In this document: positions 1 to 14,300 of the stretch, piece after piece | How positions within the stretch are numbered: the stretch's first letter is position 1 | Layout of the letters: every line of letters begins with the position of its first letter | NCBI GenBank assembly: GCA_019914945.1 | Contig: CM034111.1 | Span: forward strand, 6,200,001-6,264,000 | DNA: 64,000 nt | Source of the DNA: Typha latifolia | Taxonomy: Eukaryota; Streptophyta; Magnoliopsida; Poales; Typhaceae | Direction: 5' to 3' | Notes under the pieces: generated by a model | The model's database searches: none | The model's input: only the letters and a program-made list of their open reading frames with translations | What the model was told of the DNA's origin: nothing | Position numbers and translations under genes: made by a program

Positions 1-37
1 CTGGGAATACTGTTAGCTAATTACTAAAAAGATGTAC

Positions 38-2358
38 CTTTGGATTTGAAATACAGAGTATACCAAGAGCTAGAGGTACCGCCCTTCTAATATTCTGCTC
101 CCCATACTGTAAAAGCCGCTCCAATGATCGGACAGCCATTTCAAGACCCAGATCTTCAGCCATAGCAATAAGAGCAATTCCAAGGACAGCAGGCCCTTGG
201 TGGGTCTCACCTTTGTCAAGATGTTGAGAACAGATACCCAAGAGATTCTGGACCTGCATGGGAAAAAGTAGACAATGATTCCAAACATAACAATATAGTT
301 TCTAATTCCAGCAGTAAGGAAGGCAAAATAGAAAACCTTGAGCACATTTCCAGTTCCAGCATAAGCCAAGGACATGAGTGTGACATCACAATATTTCCTT
401 ATTTTCTCATTGAAAGTTTTGGAAACCTCTGCAGTAGCCTCAACACTATCCTGTCAGGCAAATTGAAATAGAGTGGTAAGCAAGCAATAGAATGATGCAA
501 GCAATCACTTCATTAAACTTCATTCAAGAGAAGAATAAACCACAGCTTAAAAGATAAAAGAAATGCATATGCACAGCTCAGAGTATTTTCTAACTGTATC
601 TTACTGAATAAATCACACTAGCAAAAGGAAACAAACACATTCAAGTAGTCATCCATTGGCGTGATAGAATTTTAGGTAAATTTGCAAAAGATCCCAAACC
701 TGTAGGAGTTTATTTTGGTTCAAACACTACATTATTTCTTTTCCAAAATATATATATATATATATATATATTTAACACCTCAGGTTAATTTAACATATAA
801 AAATCTACAAAGGAATATCCAATCTTATTCAAGGTGACATTTTTCAAATTTCTAAATCATTCTCATCAATGCCCACGATGAGCTCAAATATAATACTTTA
901 ACTTTCATCAGTTACATAATTTGTCTCAATTCTTTCTTTCTAATTTTAATATCTTCAATTTCAAATTATTCTTATGTTCAATGGGTATTCAAATTATTCT
1001 CTCAGCAAAGGTATTTTGATAATTTTAGAAGTATGATTACTAAAGTTTTGTGATAGTAATATTAAGGTGCTATAATGATAGCTGTAGAGTGTTAATTGGA
1101 TACCTATTATTAAAGGCAGCAATTTTTTTTGGGAAAAAGCGACTAAGGTAAGCTTTGAACCATAAAAAGTCCATGACATAAGGGGTTCTGATAAATTTTC
1201 TAGAAAAGAAACAACAGGAATATTCAATATAAATAATACAAGAGAAACAACTCAAATCCATTCAAAATATATATGATAGAAAGAGAAATAGAATTCAAAT
1301 GCATGCAAAAATAAAAAAGGTCATCCAGTGCACATGGTTCCTTTCACCTACATGGGGTACAGGGGATATATTCCCAGCCTTACCCTTATTTCAAAAAAGT
1401 TGTTTCCAAAAATTGAACTCATGACCTTTTTCAATGCAAGGGGCACGCCTTACCATTGTACCAAGTGATGGCCTCCACCACATTTGCAAAGTTTGTATCT
1501 TTTTTTCTAATTTTCTGGTTAATCACTTTATTTTTTCATGCATTTACAACAAACACATTACAAATGGAATGAAGCTAGATGAGACATACCAAAGTAATTT
1601 GGAAAAAAGGAAGGAAAAAATACACTTAGCCTCATCTAACATTTGGTACAGGAAAAACAAGTATTAAACAAAATGCCCATATTTGTATATAATATGAAGT
1701 TACCTGCTTTCCAAGATACAGAAGACCAAGAGCCACCGGCAGTAGGCGAGTAAGGGGCTCACCCAATTCTGCTTCACTACGGTCCATCAAGGCAAAAATG
1801 ATTGATTGAGCAATTTCCTCGTTACAAGAACCAACAAATACTAGCCCCAGGCAAAGAGCAGAAAATACAAGGACTTCAAGAGGTGTTTTTGGATCTCCCA
1901 ATATTTGGGACAGACGAATTCTAAGCTGATATTGAAGAAATGTTAGCAAGAACAAGGACCATATAATTGTATTCATGCATACCAATTACTAAATAAATAA
2001 GTAACACAGGGGTTCAACCTCTTCTTGATGTGAACCAGCATATGTGATGCCAAGACCCAAGATTGATCCAATACGAATGATGGTATCCTCCCTGTTGATG
2101 TAGTCAAGGAGAAGTGCCAACGCCTAGAGAAGGAAAATAGTTACATAAAAATGTCAAACAAAAATAGAGCATTCCGGATGAACTCACTACCAGTATCTAA
2201 TGAGAAAAAATACTCACAGGGTCACAATCATTTTTCACACCACAATTGACAATTCCAACACCTAACAAAGCTCCCGCAACGACATGATTATCATTACTAT
2301 GCAGATACTTGTCAATTTGTGCAAGTCCATTGTCAATGTCCCACAGCAGAATCATTCC
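38..2358 (-). CDS. RPN1: RPN1 exons 15-19 (residues 419-684), PC-repeat domain
   Basis: Exon 15 is 2358-2218, exon 16 is 2123-2019, exon 17 is 1925-1704, exon 18 is 450-337 and exon 19 is 253-38. Successive PC repeats are visible as hydrophobic Gly/Ala-rich helices: [70 protein letters not shown] and [12 protein letters not shown]. In the family these form the closed toroid that presents the ubiquitin/UBL-binding sites. Exon 19 ends at a GT donor at 37-36, so at least one more exon lies to the left. Confidence 0.96.
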
Positions 2359-5300
2359 CTGAATTAAGTGACTATAGTATCAATATCTAAAAAAGTGGTA
2401 AGAAGTTTCACAGCAAGAGAACTGAATGTAAGCAATACCAGACTAGCGGCTGCACTAGCCTTTCCGTGTTCCTTGTTCTTGAATAGCCAACTTCCTGAAG
2501 CTCCACCACTAGAAGATTCTGATGGGACAGTCATCAACTTGTCCTGCAAAGATCAGGAAAGATACGTAACTATATCTCATGGTTAAAAAATCACACATAC
2601 CAAGTTGTAAAGCTTACCTGGCCAAATCCAGCATTGACAAATGCATTAACAAATGTGGCGGCCAAATTCTGTCGTGCAGAATCAAGACTTGAACTAGCAC
2701 TGGCTCGTCCATCAATCAAATGCACCTAATCAAATAAAATACTTAGCAGCTAACTTTACACAAGAATGCCTGTGTGTGTGTGTGTGTGTTGTGTGTGTGA
2801 ATACTTCTCCCCATGATTTAACTTGCATTTCATTTTGTAAGTATAAGACAACAGTAGCCAATGAAATATTGCTGAATATTATAACATTTAATAAGGAGTC
2901 TTATGAGCAACAAAATAAGAAAATGATAATATCAACTTGAATCATACTGAAGTACATAATAGATATAAAGATCAATCTCCAAACATAAGAAAAGGCCACA
3001 AAAATAAGCAATCAAAACATTGTTTTTTTCTCAAGCATAGTATATCTACTCTTGAAACACAGCTATCAAACGGACAGTGCCTATTGTACAAATATAACCA
3101 CCTTGTAAATGTCCTCGGGAGACTTTGGCTCCATGACCTCAATGTCTCGTGCAAGAGTAAGATATCCTTCACTCAGTTTTGTATTATTGACTATATCTTG
3201 CAATATATCCCTATCATTGTCTTCTGCAGCTATGTCATCATCAAGCTCCACTGTTAAACCCTGAATTGAAATAGGAAATGTTCAGTTAGACAACTATACT
3301 GAACATATGAAGAGAATTTGGCAAACTCTATAAGCTTCCAATAAAAAATTAATCAACTAATACTAAATAAGGACTCCAACAAAAAGTTATCTCAGAGGCC
3401 TGTACTATAGTACATCTCAATACAACATGAGATGGCTTACATGGCGTGCTATAATGTAAGAAAATTGCTTCTTCAGCAGCAGATCCTCCGTTGACGTGTA
3501 AACCTGCTTTACATACTGCCATTGACATAAAATCATGTGAGTACATATGCATTGCACCTAGCTTTTGATTATTAGATCAGTATGGTTCACAGACGGACCT
3601 GAATGTTGTCAAGAAGAAGCGCAATACGCAGGGCACTTGTGAGGTCTTCAAACTTGATATAAATAGTATAGGCTATGTCCAGTGCCAATATATCATCGGG
3701 ACTAGGGAGGTAGCTGCAATATTTATATGGTTAGATCATTTAAAATTCCTACAGCATGACTAACTTCACAATCAGAGCATGGGAATTGCTTATTCCTATC
3801 AAACTTAATTGACATGATCACAGTGCTGTGTTCACAAATCAGAATTTGAATTAGAAAATATTGGTCGACACTACCAATTTAACATCATTAGGCGCTGAAG
3901 TCCAATCATAGAGTTGTAATAAAGAATCAAACAGAAGAATACTATTCTTAACATTAATTTCCACATAGCCCTTGGGCAAGAAATTTCATTCTGCACGCAG
4001 AGCATATACTTAACACATTTCACAATAGCAGATTGTGTTGCCCTTGCTTCTTTCTTTCTTTCTTTTTCTCGTTGGATATACTATATTGCTATGTTGCCTA
4101 AAACAAAATGCGGATATCTCTTTTTATGCTATTTTTCCTCAAATATTTATCTTTGAAACCAAATCTCGGCTGGTGCAGGTATTCCTTCTGGTGGCATTTG
4201 GTTAGTACACAAAGGATACTTATTCATAAATTATAACTTCCTTAAATATATTTTACAATGAAACACCCACTTATGTATATTTTAATTAAATCTTGTATAA
4301 GGTAAATCGCATGACAGGTTATGCATAAAATCTTATCATAAGTAGAGGATATAATAAAGTTATGCACATTTTCTAAACAAAAGTTTTGTTACAATTAATA
4401 TACTTATTTATAATTAGTAATCAAACATAAATTCTCACATAAACTTATTCAAGTAAATCATTATGTTTTATAACCAAATAATAAAATGCAAGTAATATTA
4501 TAGATGTACCTAATTTACATTTAAGAGACGTGCATAAAGTCATCATTAAAAAACTTTATGCACGAACCAAAAAAGGTCTTATGTTTTGATTTCAATTCCT
4601 TTTTCCTTTACAAGGTCACCCTGCTGCATTTTCCCTACCCCTAAATGTGCTAGTATTACCTATTTCTTAGCTATTTGATTTTGCCATACTCGTACTTAAT
4701 AAATTCTCATGACTGGTATCCTTTGAAGGTTTATATTATTTTTTTCCTTGTCCTGCATTAATTGTAGAACTAGAAAAGTGATGTGGGCATCATCTTCAAT
4801 TTGACCAAAATAAAATTGCTTGACCCAATTTTAGTCTAATTGAGCTAATTAGGCTCAACGTATTTTCACATTTAATTTGTTGAGTTGATTTTTAATTCAA
4901 ATAATCAATTGAATTAGGTATGGTAAGCCTATATGCGGGGGATGTCCGTATTGAGTTATTACTTAAATTGGGTTAGTCAATTTAGGTAAGAATTAATTAA
5001 TTAGGATCCTATTAGGAAATGAATTCCTATATTTTACTTTAGTTACTTGTTTTGGTCGATTATTTTCCAAAACATTGCATTCATACTAGATTTGTATCAA
5101 AAAGCCAGAAGGAGGTTCTCCCAATTAGGTGAAAATCAATTAAACATGCTCTAGTTTGTTTTTAGATTATCAAGCTTAATCTTGATTGTTCAAGTACTTC
5201 CCTCCGATATTGTAAGTTCTTGCATGACACGGTCCAAATAGAAGAATTCCTGACTAACGCATGGCACTAGTGATCAAAGATATCTACAGCTTGGGAGCTT

Positions 5301-8300
5301 TCTTCCCAAAAAAATTGCAATGCCAATAAGAATGCATGAACAGACAGTTATTCAAAAATCCATTATCCTTTAAAGAAGGCCCTAACAATAACAGATAGCA
5401 TTTGTTCGTAAAACTTCCACGAGTAGCTTAATTTTCCATTAAGAGTGTCTGGAGTTGAAGTTCAAATTGACCTAACAAAAGTTGCTATCTACCTTTACAA
5501 AATAATCTTAGACAATGTCGATGACCTAATGTAGATTAGAATATCAATTACAGCACATACTCACTAAATTCTGCAAAATAATTTTAAATAACAGCTTAAG
5601 TTTCCCAGTGATTGATATTCTAATCCAGCTATCAATAGCAAGCCCCATATTTTGGTTGTCATCAAGAGAAAACATGAAAAACATAGTACTGCAGATGTCA
5701 GAATATCAAATTCACACAACACCTACTGTATCATGTGAAACCACAGTATAAACATATAATCCAACATGCATTAGAGAATATCATGAATTTTAGTGCCTAA
5801 ATTACAAGTGTTGGTGTATGTGCTCTAGCACGTTGTAAATACAACTACAAGTTAGTCTCAAATACAACTAAGTTATGTTCTACAAAATGTGAACTCTTAA
5901 TGAGAAGGTCAAACAAGGATTGGCATGAAAGCATAACCAATCCATTTCCGATCAGTATTGGCCAATCCCGCCCAAGACGGGTATGGGTAAAAGAGAAAGA
6001 GAGGGGGGAAGAGAGAGAGGTAAAGCAAGAGAAAGAGAGAAAGAGAGAGGGTAAGAGGACGAGGAAGAGAGAGAAAGAGAAGGAAAAGAGAGTTTGTGGG
6101 TTGTGGTAGTAAGAGGGAGAGGTAAGAGAGAGGGGAAGAAAAGGGAGAGAGACGTGGAAAAAAAATAAAAAATAAAAAACTATGCTTGGCTGCGGATAAG
6201 AGGGAGACGGAAGAAGAGAGAGAAAGAGAGGGGAAGAGAAGAAATAGAGCAAAAAAATAAACATGCTTAGGAGTTGGGCTGCAGGAGAGTGAAGAGAGAG
6301 AGAAAGAGACAGAAAGAGAAAGGGAGAGATGAAATGGAAAATAAAATAACAAAATCATGCTTAGGAGTTGGGCTGTTGCAGTAAGAGGGAGAGGGAAGAA
6401 AAGAGGCTGAGAGAGAAAAAGAAGGGAAAAGAAGAAAATAGAGAAATAAGTTTTTAGATAAATTTAAAAAGTTATTTAATTGAAAAATAGTCCAATACAA
6501 TACAATCAATAGGTATCATTTTTTCGGACAGCCGATACCAATCTTGATACTGAGTTTCGCAACCTTGGCCTAGACCTAAGGGTATGTTAGCAATGGGTCA
6601 TGATGTCATGAGTTGCATCTTTTGCGATGCTAACAAAATGTTTCCAACATAGACATACAAAACGGCGTGCCATACTACTGCATACATATGTGCCAGCGAC
6701 ACGCAATCCTGTCCCTCTGCTTCTATTCTATTCTTTTTGCTGATAAAATTACAAGTCTTCATGAATCCTTCTAGTTGACTTCATATTTGGAGAAGAAGAC
6801 TCACAATGACGATGACGACACTAATGAAGTGATTTTATGATTTTTACCACTCTAATGAATTAGACAGTCAAGAAATTTAAAAAGCTTAAATTTATTCCAT
6901 CTCCACTTTGTATGTGTTATTGGTAGTCATGGGCAATGTCATAACTCATCAACATAGCACAGACCCCTCATGCCAACCGGTATGGGTGGCATCCATGAGC
7001 TAGGGGTCTACAATCAGGAAAAAATAGCATGTAAGTGAGATCATAGAGACCAGCTTACCATTTAGAGCAATAATGTATTAAATTATCAAAAAGCTTTGAC
7101 CACATATCTGAGTCCTAGCCATATGTCTCAAGTCTCAACCTATCATGATTCATGTTGTTTTAGATGTTAACATGTTCTAGCCGTATGTTGTTTTAGATAT
7201 ACATACACTTAATGCATGCACACACAGGCACACATGCCCACCTACACACAGACAGGCACACACGGCCGCCTACAAACACACATGCAGATATATACAGAAA
7301 GAGACAAAAGTACATAGTACGTATATGTTCAGCTATAAATATGCTTACAGGAGAAAGATAAATATCAGAAGGAAATAGTTTACATACCTTGAAGAACTAG
7401 TAAGATACAAACATGCCCTTTTGTAATTTGTAGCGTCAACATGCTCTACTAGCAAATCAAGATCTTCAACCTGCATTACCAACAAAGTTCAGATATACCT
7501 ATTACATAAGTTCAGAGACAGATTTTCGCATACCTCCATCAGAAGATCTACAGCTTCAGGCTCCGCATTATGCTGCAGTATAATAAAACGCCAAAAAAAT
7601 TGTAAAATACCAACAAGTAGAAATGTTAACAGTGTACAAGTCTACTGCAACGGAAGAAAATCCACAATATTTTCATCTCTGAACTCTTTCATATGAAGCC
7701 TACCTTCATGTGGAAAGCAACAATTTGCTGCACTAGCTCCATTAAAGCATCAACAGGCATGTCATCATACTGCATAAAAGAAAAAAGCACACAGTATCCA
7801 TTTATTAATGGCAATAACATGTCAATCAGCAGACGAACAGTAGAAGAATAGCAGAAAGTAGTATACTATCAAGACCTGAAAAGATCTCCAAGAAAGACAA
7901 TCAATATTTACTATTTCAAGTAGAGTCAGAGCTCTGTACTCTGTAGGTAATAGTAGAAAATGTTTACTGTTTCATATTGTACAAGTGACTGAAAAAACGG
8001 CAGAACTAAGATAAAACTAAGATAGAGAGAGACAACGAAAGAAATTTCGAAACTAAATTTTAAGTCATGCATGCCGTACCACAATAAGGTGAAATTTAAC
8101 TTTCAATAAGAAATGAATAGTGATGAACATGTAACAAACTAACAATAGAATAACTTACAAAGAAATTGCTTACAAGAAACCACATTTACCTAGCTGAGAT
8201 TATGCGTGTGAGCCAATGATGCAAATCTAGTACGAATGTAATGTTTTGGAGAACAATCGATCCAAACAAGTAACTAAAGAAAAATATAGTAAGCAATAAC

Positions 8301-11300
8301 TTATAAGAAGTTAATTGATTAAAATGATCACTACTTGATGAAAGGAGAGAAAAACTCTCAATAAGGCAGTAGCTTTCTCAACTCTCAAATAGGTACGTTG
8401 ATAGTAGAAAAGCCTAAAATATGGTGTAAGGAAAGACTTTAGAGTTTCGGTTTACCAATAAATGGAATAGTAGTGCTTTACTATTCTCATGCAATAACCC
8501 TTAAATAGATTAATTTAGTAGTGCTTTTACTTTGAAACCAAGTCTTCCTCTTCACGTCCGGGCACCCAAAAATTCTCTTTCACTATTAGAATCTTCTGAA
8601 CAGCAGCAGTAACCAACGAAAAAGTAGAGACTGAAGAAGGAGAGAGGTTTAGAGAGGAAGTAGAAAATATTAGAGAAGAATTTTAAGACAGAGTAGGAGA
8701 AAGGGAGAGAGAGAAAGAGAGAGAAGAAAAAGATCTCAAGAGAGAAAATAAGAGATTTCAAATAAATCTTATTCCAATCGTCCCTTGTTTCTCATGCAAT
8801 AACCCTTAAATAGGTTAAAAACTTTGATTCTAGCTGATTCTAATAGGAACTTATTTCCTAATAGGACTCTAATTAATCATCTTACCTAAATTGACTAACC
8901 CAATTTAGATAATAAATCAATGTGGACATCCCCCACATATAAGCTTACCATAATTATCAATTGAGATTCTAATAAGAATTCATTTCCTAATAGGATCCTA
9001 ATTGATAAGGTCTTACCTAAATTGACTAACCCAATTTAGGTAATAACTCAATGCGGACATCCCCCGCATATAGGCTTACCATATCTATCAATTGACTAAT
9101 TTAATTGATCATTTGAAAATCAACTCAACAAATTAAATGTGAAAATAAGTTGAGCCTAATTAGATCAATTAGACCAAAATTGGACTCATGCAACTTTATT
9201 TTGGTCAAATTGAAGATTGATGCCCACATCAGCCAGGCTTGGAAACATTTGGAGCTTCCGATCAAGAAAGTGATCCCAACATTATGATACAAGGAAAATT
9301 ATATAAAAAGCACATTAATTAAAAATAAATGAAGTTTTACATCAAAAACTGAGCCAGAATTTAGAATCAAAACCCAACCAGGCAGCCACAAGGTACCAAA
9401 CCTATCCACCTGGATGTGACCCAGGTTGGTCAATTAGGCCTTGGGTGGTTCAAACTTCAAATTAAAGTATATGGCTTAGTAGCATACTACTCAAGCGCAT
9501 ACCCCATCCTGAGCAGATTATTACTGTCATCTAATGAATTCTAGGTATAAATCCCATGATACCTAAACCTAGACCACTACATGGGATGAGTTATCAGTTA
9601 AATGACTAAATAGCTAAATAAAATATATATATACATATATATTACTGAACAACTAACCACTTTCTTTCTTATTATGTAAACATACAAAGTTATAGGCAAT
9701 CGGCAGAAAAAAACAGGAACTTCTTTCTTAGTGCCTTGGTGGATACCCAAGACAAGGAGGTTCCAACAATACAAAAAGTCGAAAACAAACAAATTAATCC
9801 ATGAAATCAAAAAAATAATAAACTAGTGTTCTAAAAGCAAAGTGTGTGACTAATACCAACAATTTTGGCAGCACATAAAAGTGTTTACGCAGACATATCT
9901 TAGCTTCAAAAAAAAAAAGACATGCCCACACATACATTACGCAGCTCCTTTTAAATCCTTAAAAAGCTTTAGTATTTAGTCCTCCTTTAATGAACTATAT
10001 TCTTAAAAAAAAATATCCGTACACAGTAGGAAATTATCTTGAGGAAAATATTTTTTTGAGATAAAACACTAGCATTCTACATACAACTCCAGTTTATGTT
10101 GCCTGGGGATCCAATAATCTTATGTTGCATCTTATGAGATATCTGCATTTTTGTGAATTGAAAAGGCATGCCCACCAATAATGATCAAAAGAGTTAGTGA
10201 GAATGCTGTAGGTATCAAGAGCTTGGTGAATTATAATCTGTCTTAAATCAACCATCAACAATTGCAACCAAATAAATCTATTAGAAAAGAATGTGCAATT
10301 AATGAGTATTTTGAAGAAGAAATGCTAGTTAAACGAAACAAAAACAAAAGGATGATTTCAACAGTATAACTAAAATAAGAACAGAAATGCTGGCAGCACT
10401 TAATTTAAATGAAAGAAGGCCTAACCTGGCGTTTTTGAAATTCTTGTGCTATTTCACCAGCCAAGTTTCTGATATTCAAGGGTAATATTTTTAAAACGAA
10501 GTACTGTTAGTTAGCAAATACTAGCAACACATCCAAAACAATATTTAATAACAGAAAGAAAAAAAACTAAATAGGCCACAAAGAATTGCATTAATATTAT
10601 AGAAAATACAGTAAAAGAAAAGGAAAAAGATCTAAATGATGCATACAATGCCATGTGAAGAAAAATAAATGTGAATTAGCAGGATATACAACAAAGGAAT
10701 AACTACTAGAAAAGAATTTATCAACTAAAAATATGTAAATTAGCAGGATGTATATGCAAATGTTGGGCATTTGTCAAGTTATCATGAAAGCATCAGCATA
10801 TCAACAAGAAGATGATCTTGATTTGCTGGATGTATCTCTTTTCACATCTCACAAAATAGTTTGGTATGTTCTTGTAAACTTTGTAGCGACCGCTAGCATA
10901 TTATTCCACTCTAATGTTTCCCTACATTATGTTATTTAGATTGCTCAGGGAAAACAGCTTCGCAAGCAATGGGAGTTAGGCTGCATACAACTTGTTCTTC
11001 CAACACCCACAGTGGAGGAGCCTCGTGCTGGTTATCCAAAATAGTTATTCTTTTCTTCATCTTTTATAGCCATAATATATTAGAGTATAAATTTATTCCA
11101 CTACCTATTTATCCACTGAAGACTACTTACACTACTCCAATCTCAAGAAGAACAAAATGGAGTCACATATTCCCCTTTCAGTCATGAGTTGGAGGAATCC
11201 ACAAGAGGCCCAATGTAATGCATTGCATAAAAGAACCTTTCTTGTTATTCAAACTCACATTTAAACCTCAGCTCGAATGAGTAGAAAAGGGAGATCAATC

Positions 11301-14300
11301 AAACCAATAGGCGTAGCAATTGATAGATGATTGCATAACAATTTACAAGCATTACTCCAGAGGCATAAATATAAGAGACTATAACCAGCTTCCACAGTCA
11401 TAATATGGGAAAAAGTTATCATCAAAATCAGAATACACTGGTTAATATCAATGAGGTTTTTGTGTTTTGGGTAAGAAAACTATGGTAATAGCCCCTCTAT
11501 CCCTTGATTAAATAAAAGTAAACATGGCCCTACAACTAATTCAAATATTATGGATTAAAGATGAATAATATTTATGAGCTAAATTCACCAAAAGGATCTC
11601 ATACAGAGTTTAGGGACATCGTAGCTATCAAAAAGCTACGAGCATTTGACTGATTGACCCTTCCAGTAAGACTAAAGATCAGAAATGGACGAATTTCATA
11701 AGTATAGCCTATGTTCTTCTAATATCTTAAAGATATAAATTTCTCTCTAAACCACAAACTTGCCCTTCCATAGGGTTATCAATTTCCAAAACCATCATCA
11801 TTCTAAGGTAGAAATCTTACAGCATTCCACAAATTTAAGATTATGTGAATCCCAACAAGATCACCTTCCCTTTTGAATGATTAGGATATGATCATTGATT
11901 AATTCCACACTAAAGAAACCACCTATATGTGGAAGCATTTGTTCAATACTTAATAGTACGTATATTGATAGACATGCAAAGCAAGTTGGAAATCAAAAGT
12001 ACAAAAGAAATAAAAGACTCGCAAAAATATGGAAGATAAGACACTTCCCTCTAAACAAGCACTTATTGCATATGCTCTATCTTCCATCTAAAAAAAGGTG
12101 ATAACATCATAACACAAAAGGATCCTTGGATGACATTATAACTTCCAATCTATGACATTTAAATTATGATATGTATGCCCCAAATGGTGTTGCACCAAGC
12201 CTTCTCTTGATCAATGATCAATCTAAAAGGGATAACAAGGATTGATGTTAAAAAAGAAAAGAAGTGGGATCTACTACTGAACAAAGAGAGATGGGGTAAA
12301 GGGAAAGAGTGTTAGAGAAACAGAGACCTCGACAGTTTGTCAAACACTAGATCCACCAGCATAGAGAACTTTCAAAAGAAAGAAAAAAGGGGGAGAAAGG
12401 AGCAACACTAAATCCACCATTGTATCAAGCTGGAGTTACAAAAAAATGATAGGGCAACTGAGAGAGAAGAGAGAGAGAAAGCAAAGCTCTTAGTATGCTT
12501 AGTGGGCCTGGATATCATATTTGACCAAATGACACATCACCAAATAACTAAAATGAACTGTTGTATCCCAAACTGAATCCTCATATACACTAGAAGAATC
12601 CAAGAATATACAAGGATATGGCCAATATTTTATTTTTCTCAATCAGATACTCAATTGGTATTATCTGATAGGTATCCAATGCGTTAGGAGGCATCCTATA
12701 AGAATCCAGCCAAGGCATATATGGCCAATCTTTTTTTCTCCCAATCAGATACTCGATTGGGAGTAAATGATATGTAACCAAGTAACCAACATGCTATGGG
12801 GCATTCCTATCCGATACACACCAGATATAGGATAAAGATTCAAAGTATCAAGATCGGTGCTAGAAAAAACAATACATGTCAACCGTATAGGATCCATCTA
12901 TATTTAAATTATGTAAAATTTTAAATATTCTTCTAAAATGCAGGAAAAATTTATAATAAATTAAAAAAATGATAGAAAAATAAGAGAGTTATAATTAATC
13001 ATATATGAAGACAAGAAATTAGAAAAATATTCACTTACTCAAAACGATGATGCATTCCAAACTGAATCTAGTAAATTCCTATGCTTGTTGCTATCATTAT
13101 TATAATAAGCTGGTAAATAGTGATGTCTAGAGTTTGGTAGTCCAAAGAGGAATTGCATTAAACTAGTCATACCAAATAACTGCCCTTCTTATTGTGTGAC
13201 TTGTGTCTGAAGAGGATAATAATCTCTCTTAATTGCCCTTTAAATACTCTCTAACTCTGCAATGAAGAAGAGAATAGAGAAAGACAAAATGTAAAAAGTA
13301 AATATTTTCTGTTTTACAGTGCAAAATAGTGAGAAAACTGCAGCAAGAGCAATCGAAAGGGAAAGATAGAGAAAAGGAGAGAGGGAATGAAAGAACTTTT
13401 TGAAAAAATGAAAAATCATTGTTGCACAGTGATTTTTAGTGAAGAAAGTAGGAGTGTGTGTGGAAGAAAATTAAAAACAAAGTTTGCTGCTTCTGCAGTG
13501 AAGAAGAAGCTCTCAAGAGAGTGGGAGAGACAAAACAAGAAGAAATGCAAGAAAAAAATCTACTTTTTTGCACTGAATAAGAGAAGAGAATAGATTAAAA
13601 AAAATAAATACCCGAGGACACTGGAATTCACCGAAGCCGAATCTGTGTCGGGAGAGTTTGATGGACATCAACAGAGGCCAAATTTGCATTGCAGAAGCAC
13701 CGATGATTTGTTTGGGAGGAAAGAGAAAAGGAGAGAAAGGAAGAAGACTAGACATCAATTGATGTCTGCAGGTCAGATGTGGATCAGATCCGACCTATTT
13801 GGCCCAAATTAGCCGATCCTGAGCCAGATTAGCCAATTCCCCCAAAACCAGTTAGTTGATTGATTCCGAGCCCAGATCGGGAATGGTCAATTTTTGGATT
13901 CATGGTGCATAGACAGCTTTTAGGAACAACAATAAAAAAAACTAAACTAGCACAAGCAAAACTGCACTAAATAGGAAAAGGGGACTTCTATTGTACCTTC
14001 ATTAATAATTTGAACAAATTATTCTAAGGCTTGTTCCACCACGGTGCACTACAAGCTCACAAGCAATGTTTGTCCAAGGGGTACGAAAACAAGGGTGTTC
14101 TACTGCCACTAGGATCAGAGCATACTAGGGAGAGAGAGGGAGAGCACTACGGAGGTCAAAGAGTCCCTTTGTCGTCATATCATCATCATTGAGAGGAGGA
14201 ATTGAATATTCGTCATTAGTTCTAGGTCCCATCAGCAAAACCTATTGTAATTTTCTATTTTCTGATCTTGTTAGCAGCTAAACTTTCATAGAATTCGAAA

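Larger units (their letters stand above)
3714..7387 (-). other. RPN1 intron 9 (3.67 kb), repeat-bearing
   Basis: A large intron between exons 9 and 10. It contains an LTR-like repeat (4779-~5229), a purine-rich minisatellite (~5985-6450) and a CA-rich stretch near 7205-7285. The remaining AT-rich DNA shows no coding signal. The open frames near 5845-6509 come from the GA bias and are not genes. Confidence 0.85.

Noticed and set aside
5845..6509. Open frames of 69-149 codons on both strands
   Set aside because: They are Ser/Leu/Phe- or Arg/Lys/Glu-rich frames created by the GA/CT-rich minisatellite in RPN1 intron 9.
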